Source of the DNA: Ulvibacter sp. MAR_2010_11
GTDB lineage: Bacteria > Bacteroidota > Bacteroidia > Flavobacteriales > Flavobacteriaceae
Assembly (NCBI RefSeq): GCF_002813135.1
Contig: NZ_PHTY01000001.1
Span: forward strand, 677,501-741,500
Reading direction: 5' to 3'
Length of the DNA: 64,000 nt
Shown here: piece by piece, positions 59,658 to 64,000 of the stretch
How the letters are laid out: each line of letters begins with the position of its first letter
How positions within the stretch are numbered: position 1 is the first letter of the stretch
Notes under the pieces: generated by a model
Told to the model about the DNA's origin: nothing
The model's database searches: none
Seen by the model: only the letters and a program-made list of their open reading frames with translations
Translations under genes and position numbers: made by a program

Positions 59658-61241
59658 CTAGATCTTTGCTTTAGACTGTTTGTTGTTTACCAATCTTGAA
59701 ATTCCCAGCGGATTTTCATTCTTAAGTGCTTCCGGCAGTAATTCGTTGGGCCAATCCTGATAACTGAACGGACGCACCCAGCGTTTGATGGAATTTACGC
59801 CCACAGCTGTAAATCGGCTGTCGGTAGATGAAGGATAGGGTCCACCGTGCACCATAGAAGGACATACCTCAACGCCTGTTGGGACTCCGTTGTAAATAAT
59901 TCGGCCGACTCTATTTTGTAGGGTTGAAATTAATTTGGTAAAGTTTGCAGCTTCATTTCCTTCAGAAAGAACAGTTCCCGTAAGTTGACCTTCCAGTTTC
60001 GATACGATTGCAATTAATTCTTCCATGTTTTCACACTGAACTACCAAGGAATAAGGGCCAAACACCTCCTGATGCAGGGTGTTATTGTCGAGGAATATAC
60101 TTCCGTCAACTGTTGCCACCATTTGTCTGGCGTGATTGATTGCTACTTCGGAATCGTACTTTGCAACCACTTCGAGTCCTCTTTGATTGGTAGCTCGTTG
60201 TTTATTGCTTTCAAAGGAGTTGTGAATGTATGGGTGTAACATACAGGTGGGTTCCAATTTGAGTATTTCGGTAGATAGGGTTTTTACAAAATTGTCTAAG
60301 GCCTTACTCTTTACTCCAAGTAGCAAACCGGGATTGGTACAAAATTGTCCTGTCCCTACCGTTATGGATCCGGCGTATATTTTCGCCCAATCCGTTCCTT
60401 TGTTTTCCAATGCTTTTGGAAGTAAAATCACCGGATTTACACTTCCCATTTCTGCAAAAACAGGGATGGGCTCTTCGCGTTGCGCTGCCAAATCGTATAG
60501 GGCTCGTCCGCCGCGAATACTTCCTGTAAAGCCAACTGCTTTTACTCCGGGATGTTGTACCAATCGTTTCCCAATGTCGATACCACTGCTGTTAATGTTA
60601 GAAAAAACTCCGTTAGGCATTCCTGTTTTTTCTGCAGCCTTTACAACGGCTGCAGCTACCAATTCTCCGGTTCCGGCATGCATGGGATGAGATTTAACGA
60701 TTACGGGACAACCTGCTGCCAATGCTGCGGCAGTATCGCCACCTGCTGTGGAATAGGCCAGTGGAAAATTACTGGCACCAAAAACTACTACCGGTCCCAA
60801 GGGAATGAGCATTTTACGTATGTCGGATTTGGGAAGGGGTTTTCTGTTGGGAATGGCGGTGTCTATTGAAGCCTCTACCCAGGAACCCTCTGTAACAAGT
60901 TCGGCGAAGGCACGCAACTGACCCACAGTGCGACCGCGTTCTCCAATGGCACGACCTACTGGCAAGCCGGTTTCTGTGCAATATTGGGTAATAAGTGTGT
61001 CGTCCAGGGCCAGAATTTCATCGGCTATGGCGTTTAAAAAAGCAGCTTTTTTTAGTCCGGGCGTGGTGCGAAAACTTTTAAAAGCTTCGGAAGCCAGAGC
61101 TACCGCCTCGTCAATTTCTAGATTGGTTGCTTCGGTAAAAAGCTGTTCGTTCTCCAGATTCAACTTGGGATTGAAGGTTTGGTACGTTCGGTTTCCCTTT
61201 GCAGATTTGGTGTTTCCTATATAATTTTTTCCTGTTATCAT
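59658..61241 (-). CDS. 2,5-dioxovalerate (alpha-ketoglutarate semialdehyde) dehydrogenase, NADP-type ALDH
   Basis: 527 residues, the length typical of this ALDH branch. Catalytic Cys C301 (GTGQFCTNPG) and general base E264 (FAEMGSVNP), cofactor loop GFTGSIRGGRAL, and VFGASNFPLAYSTAGGDTAAALAAGCPV. It oxidises alpha-ketoglutarate semialdehyde to 2-oxoglutarate, the last step of hydroxyproline degradation. It sits 3 bp in front of the epimerase gene in the same direction. Confidence 0.92.
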   Translation of the reverse strand: MITGKNYIGNTKSAKGNRTYQTFNPKLNLENEQLFTEATNLEIDEAVALASEAFKSFRTTPGLKKAAFLNAIADEILALDDTLITQYCTETGLPVGRAIGERGRTVGQLRAFAELVTEGSWVEASIDTAIPNRKPLPKSDIRKMLIPLGPVVVFGASNFPLAYSTAGGDTAAALAAGCPVIVKSHPMHAGTGELVAAAVVKAAEKTGMPNGVFSNINSSGIDIGKRLVQHPGVKAVGFTGSIRGGRALYDLAAQREEPIPVFAEMGSVNPVILLPKALENKGTDWAKIYAGSITVGTGQFCTNPGLLLGVKSKALDNFVKTLSTEILKLEPTCMLHPYIHNSFESNKQRATNQRGLEVVAKYDSEVAINHARQMVATVDGSIFLDNNTLHQEVFGPYSLVVQCENMEELIAIVSKLEGQLTGTVLSEGNEAANFTKLISTLQNRVGRIIYNGVPTGVEVCPSMVHGGPYPSSTDSRFTAVGVNSIKRWVRPFSYQDWPNELLPEALKNENPLGISRLVNNKQSKAKI

Positions 61242-61548
61242 GTATCTTTTCCTTATTTACGATTTGGGATTTGGGATTTGGGATTTGGGATTTGGGATTT
61301 TAGATTTTAGATTTTAGATTTTAGATTTTAGATTTTAGTAATACTAATTTATTACTATTTCATATTCACTAATTCGCTAATTCACTAATCTTCTAATGAA
61401 CTATTCACTGCTCACCGCTCACTGCTCTCCCGTGTTAAGGATGGAGGCATTTGTTTGAGCTCTTTTTGGGATTTTGCGTTTGGCGAAATCTAAAAAAGCG
61501 AGTGCCGAGAGCCTGACCACGCCCGGGCGTGGGAACACCCAAAAGAGG
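61242..61548. repeat. Gene-free gap with 7-bp tandem repeats
   Basis: 61261-61337 is five copies of GATTTGG followed by six copies of GATTTTA, both 7-bp units. Beyond it is AT-rich sequence and short words (TTCACTGCTCACCGCTCACTGC) that also occur at 58.6 kb. There is no gene; the gap separates the ALDH gene from the DapA-family gene, so these may be separate transcripts. Confidence 0.85.
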
Positions 61549-62463
61549 CTACAAATTTTTATAATCGGGTAACTGAGGTCTTGTTTTTAATCCGTGTTCG
61601 ATCACTTTTAGAACGAGTTTACGCTCTTCCCCCATCAAAGGCAATCTGGGTGCGCGTACATGTTCGGTCCCGATTCCGGTTGCCACTTCGGCAAGTTTTA
61701 TATTTTGTACCAATTTAGGGTTAATATCTAACTCTAGCAAGGGAAGGAACCAACGATAGATTTCAAGGGCTTCTTTGATCCTGCCAACTCTTTGCAGTTC
61801 GTAAATCGCCACAGTTTCTGCCGGGAAGGCATCCACCAGTCCGGCGATCCAGCCATCGGCTCCCATGAGCAGACTTTCCAGCGCCAGCGTGTCTACTCCC
61901 GTCATGATCTTGAGTCGGTCGCCAAACCTATTTTTGATGCGGGTAACGTTCGAGATGTCGCGAGTGGATTCTTTCACCGCCTGAATGTTTTCGCAGTGCA
62001 GCAGTTCTTCGAACATTTCGAGGGTTACTTCAATTTTATAATCCACCGGATTGTTGTACACCATGATGGGCAACGATGTACTGTTGGCCACGGTTTTAAA
62101 ATATTGGACCACTTCATGGTCTCCGGCCTTATAGCGCATTGGCGGTAACATCATCAAGCCGCTCGCTCCATCTTCCTTCGCCTTTGTGGCTGCTTCGACG
62201 GCACCTTTTGTGGTTTGTTCGGCGATATTGATGAGTACCGGCACCTTTCCATTTACGAATGCAACGGTTTCACGGGTAAGGATTCGTTTTTCCTCGTCGC
62301 TAAGCGTGCTGGCCTCTCCCAGGGTTCCGCCCAAAACAATTCCGTGGACGCCGGCTTCCAGTTGGGCTTTTAAATTTACTTTGAACATGTGTAAGTCCAG
62401 TTCGTCATTTTCGGTAAATTTTGTGGTGACTGCAGGCATAACGCCTTTCCATTCTATATGCAT
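61549..62463 (-). CDS. DapA-family 1-pyrroline-4-hydroxy-2-carboxylate deaminase
   Basis: 304 residues of the dihydrodipicolinate synthase/N-acetylneuraminate lyase fold. Schiff-base lysine K164 (IQAVKEST), catalytic tyrosine Y136 (VYNNP) and GGTLGEASTLS at the substrate-carboxylate loop. In this context it should convert 1-pyrroline-4-hydroxy-2-carboxylate to alpha-ketoglutarate semialdehyde with release of ammonia, the third step of the pathway. True DapA is less likely given the neighbouring epimerase, dehydrogenase and semialdehyde dehydrogenase genes. It is divergent from the AraC regulator. Confidence 0.88.
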   Translation of the reverse strand: MHIEWKGVMPAVTTKFTENDELDLHMFKVNLKAQLEAGVHGIVLGGTLGEASTLSDEEKRILTRETVAFVNGKVPVLINIAEQTTKGAVEAATKAKEDGASGLMMLPPMRYKAGDHEVVQYFKTVANSTSLPIMVYNNPVDYKIEVTLEMFEELLHCENIQAVKESTRDISNVTRIKNRFGDRLKIMTGVDTLALESLLMGADGWIAGLVDAFPAETVAIYELQRVGRIKEALEIYRWFLPLLELDINPKLVQNIKLAEVATGIGTEHVRAPRLPLMGEERKLVLKVIEHGLKTRPQLPDYKNL

Positions 62464-62505
62464 GGTTACTAATTTTTTGTAAATATATTTGAATCGCGAT
62501 AGATT

Positions 62506-62545
62506 GGATAATGCATATTTATCACATACTGATACTATCTTATCC
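62506..62545. promoter_or_regulatory. Possible operator between the deaminase and AraC genes
   Basis: GGATAA (62506-62511) and TTATCC (62540-62545) form an inverted pair in the 126-bp divergent gap. The arms are only 6 bp, so this is a weak candidate for the AraC-type regulator. Confidence 0.25.
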
Positions 62546-62564
62546 TATTTATAAATTTTAGTCT

Positions 62565-62572
62565 TATTTTTG
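62565..62572 (+). promoter_or_regulatory. Probable -7 box of the AraC regulator gene
   Basis: TATTTTTG matches TAnnTTTG, 17 bases before the ATG at 62590. I find no TTTG at -33. Confidence 0.45.
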
Positions 62573-62589
62573 AATAGTATAATGCTATT

Positions 62590-63438
62590 ATGAAGATACT
62601 TCCTTTTACCATTCCGAAGCCCAAACGTGACACTTTGCTATTACAGGAGGACAAAGGACCTGTCTTTTATTCGCACTTACATCAACATGAAGAAATTCAA
62701 ATTAGTGTGATCCTTTCGGGAGTGGGAACCTTATTGGTTGGTGATACCGTAACCTCCTACTCCGAAGGGGACGTGTTGATTTTTGGCAGTAATCTGCCGC
62801 ATGTTTTTAGGAGTGACACTTCAAAAAACAGAGAGTCCCATATGCTTTCCATATTTTTTACGGAAGCATCTTTTGGGGATAATTTCTTTTTAATTGAAGA
62901 ATTAAAATCGCTGCAACCCTTTTTTAAAAAGGCTGAAAACGGGTGTAAATTAACATCAAAAAAGCAACAGATAGCCGGGTATTTTGCACAGCTTTTCAAG
63001 GCCTCGAAGTTCGATAGGTTTTTACTTTTTTTACAGCTCTTGAAAATCCTTAGTACGGCACAACAGGAACGTTTGTCTTCTTTTGTTTCAGAAAAAAAGT
63101 ACAAGGACACCGAAGGTAAACGTATGAGTGCCATTTTTGAATACACCATGACTCATTTTCGTAATCCTGTTAGCCTTAAAGATATTGCCGAACAGGCGGC
63201 TATGACCGAAAATGCCTTTTGCAGGTACTTTAAAAAGCGTACCCGAAAAACCTTTGTTACCTTTTTAAATGAATTGCGTATTGAGGAAGCCTGTAAACTG
63301 ATACACACCGAAAAAGAACTTAGCATTGCCGAAATTTCGGAGCGGGCAGGGTTTCAGAATGTTTCAAATTTTAATAGAAAGTTTCTGGAATTGAAGCGGC
63401 AAACGCCTCGTGAGTATCTTAAACATTTAGTACAATAA
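62590..63438 (+). CDS. AraC-family regulator, probable controller of hydroxyproline catabolism
   Basis: 282 residues. An N-terminal cupin sensor (HLHQHEEIQISVILSGVGTLLVGDTVTSYSEGDVLIFGSNLPHVF) and a C-terminal AraC DNA-binding pair (NPVSLKDIAEQAAMTENAFCRYFKKRTRKTFVTFLNELRIEEACKLI and SIAEISERAGFQNVSNFNRKFLELKRQTPREYLK). It diverges from the deaminase gene, the classic position for a local activator. The ligand is probably hydroxyproline or a pathway intermediate, inferred from location. Confidence 0.9.
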   Translation: MKILPFTIPKPKRDTLLLQEDKGPVFYSHLHQHEEIQISVILSGVGTLLVGDTVTSYSEGDVLIFGSNLPHVFRSDTSKNRESHMLSIFFTEASFGDNFFLIEELKSLQPFFKKAENGCKLTSKKQQIAGYFAQLFKASKFDRFLLFLQLLKILSTAQQERLSSFVSEKKYKDTEGKRMSAIFEYTMTHFRNPVSLKDIAEQAAMTENAFCRYFKKRTRKTFVTFLNELRIEEACKLIHTEKELSIAEISERAGFQNVSNFNRKFLELKRQTPREYLKHLVQ

Positions 63439-63666
63439 ATACTTCGAACGCGAAATCAATTCCGGTGTTACCACCTGGTTTCCATCTATTGAGTAATTTT
63501 ATTTTCAGGTAAAAGATTGTCAGTTTACTAATTTTCAGAGTCTTAGTTGCTTTTCGAATTGCTAAATTTATTATTTTTAAATAACTTTTAGGTGGAGACC
63601 AGAAACCACATTTCAAACGGGGTGATACCGAAAAACCAAAGGAGTAGGCAATTAATTTTTAGTATT

Positions 63667-63939
63667 ATGCCAAAATATGTCATCGAAAGAGAAATTCCCA
63701 ATGCGGGTAAACTTACATCCGCCCAATTAAAGGGGATCTCACAAACTTCATGCGGAGTACTCAATAAGATGGGACCTCAAATTCAATGGGTTCAGAGTTA
63801 TGTTACTACCGACAAGATTTATTGTGTGTACAATGCTCCTAACGAGGAGATGGTACGCGACCATGCTAAGCAAGGTGGATTTCCGGCAAACAAGGTAAGC
63901 CGAGTGTCGGAAATAATCGATCCCACTACTGCCGAATAA
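63667..63939 (+). CDS. DUF4242 family small protein
   Basis: 90 residues from the ATG at 63667 (MPKYVIEREIPNAGKLTSAQLKGISQTSCGVLNKMG). The WVQSYVTTDKIYCVYNAPNEEMVRDHAKQGGFPANKVSRVSEIIDP segment is the conserved core. A ferredoxin-like fold is expected; no role is established. Two Cys (TSC, YC) and one His (DHAKQGG) could bind metal. It stands alone at the end of the window. Confidence 0.82.
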   Translation: MPKYVIEREIPNAGKLTSAQLKGISQTSCGVLNKMGPQIQWVQSYVTTDKIYCVYNAPNEEMVRDHAKQGGFPANKVSRVSEIIDPTTAE

Positions 63940-64000
63940 AAAGTTTTGCAGCGAATGCGCTGATGTCAAATGGCAGACCATTAACATAAATTCACGTGCG

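Noticed and set aside
61549-62463. Lysine-pathway dihydrodipicolinate synthase
   Set aside because: The fold is the same, but the gene is embedded in a full hydroxyproline pathway that needs a DapA-family deaminase.

Overview
The window is chromosomal DNA of a marine-type member of the Flavobacteriaceae (Bacteroidota). The evidence is low to moderate GC, type IX secretion (T9SS) sorting domains, TAnnTTTG-type -7 promoter boxes, many DUF families typical of the group, mevalonate-pathway genes, a polyamine operon ending in a deoxyhypusine-synthase-like enzyme, and an arsenosugar cluster. No genus is claimed. I see no rRNA, CRISPR array, insertion sequence or phage; the only RNA gene is a tRNA-Leu(UAG).

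Region by region. 0.1-8.3 kb: a plus-strand run for arsenosugar-type arsenic metabolism (peroxidase-like protein, radical-SAM ArsS, rhodanese, transferase 1, purine nucleoside phosphorylase, ArsM, PiT transporter, sterol-desaturase-like hydroxylase, DUF547 lipoprotein, transferase 2). 8.4-13.3 kb: a GH113-like lipoprotein, a second DUF547 protein, and an FAD oxidoreductase plus membrane ferredoxin pair. 13.4-19.4 kb: glycosyltransferases, an M28 peptidase and a TolB-like lipoprotein sharing a symmetrical divergent promoter, and a membrane glycosyltransferase. 19.4-23.4 kb: arginine decarboxylase, agmatinase, DHS-like polyamine operon. 23.8-30.2 kb: a pseudouridine synthase relative without its catalytic Asp, nitrilase, UbiA prenyltransferase, GHMP kinase, a T9SS protein, diphosphomevalonate decarboxylase.

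30.2-43.7 kb is the most unusual part. An ECF sigma factor, a membrane TPR protein that looks like its anti-sigma factor, and a large exported TPR-CHAT protease with a C-terminal membrane anchor form an operon behind a lipoprotein gene. Four copies of a bipartite motif, GATGACA-N14/15-CGATGYA, sit directly upstream of that operon and of three other transcription units. Those units encode secreted proteins: a YadA-head/S74 fibre with 107-residue repeats, a small protein plus a seven-repeat FG-GAP protein, and a seven-repeat T9SS protein. I read this as a local, probably self-activating sigma regulon for surface proteins. Two of the leaders also carry an identical palindrome at an identical distance from the motif.

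43.7-53.6 kb: housekeeping and hypothetical genes, the tRNA-Leu followed by a 93-bp tandem repeat array carrying terminator copies, an M20 dipeptidase, a PhnA-like protein, a BlaI/BlaR1-like pair with two operators overlapping its promoter, and a DUF4407 protein. 53.7-63.4 kb: an APH-M23-aminotransferase fusion, then a complete trans-4-hydroxyproline to 2-oxoglutarate pathway (epimerase, FAD dehydrogenase, DapA-family deaminase, semialdehyde dehydrogenase) with a divergent AraC regulator. The fusion resembles hydroxylysine kinase/phospholyase enzymes, so the two together may handle collagen-type amino acids. The window ends with a DUF4242 protein.
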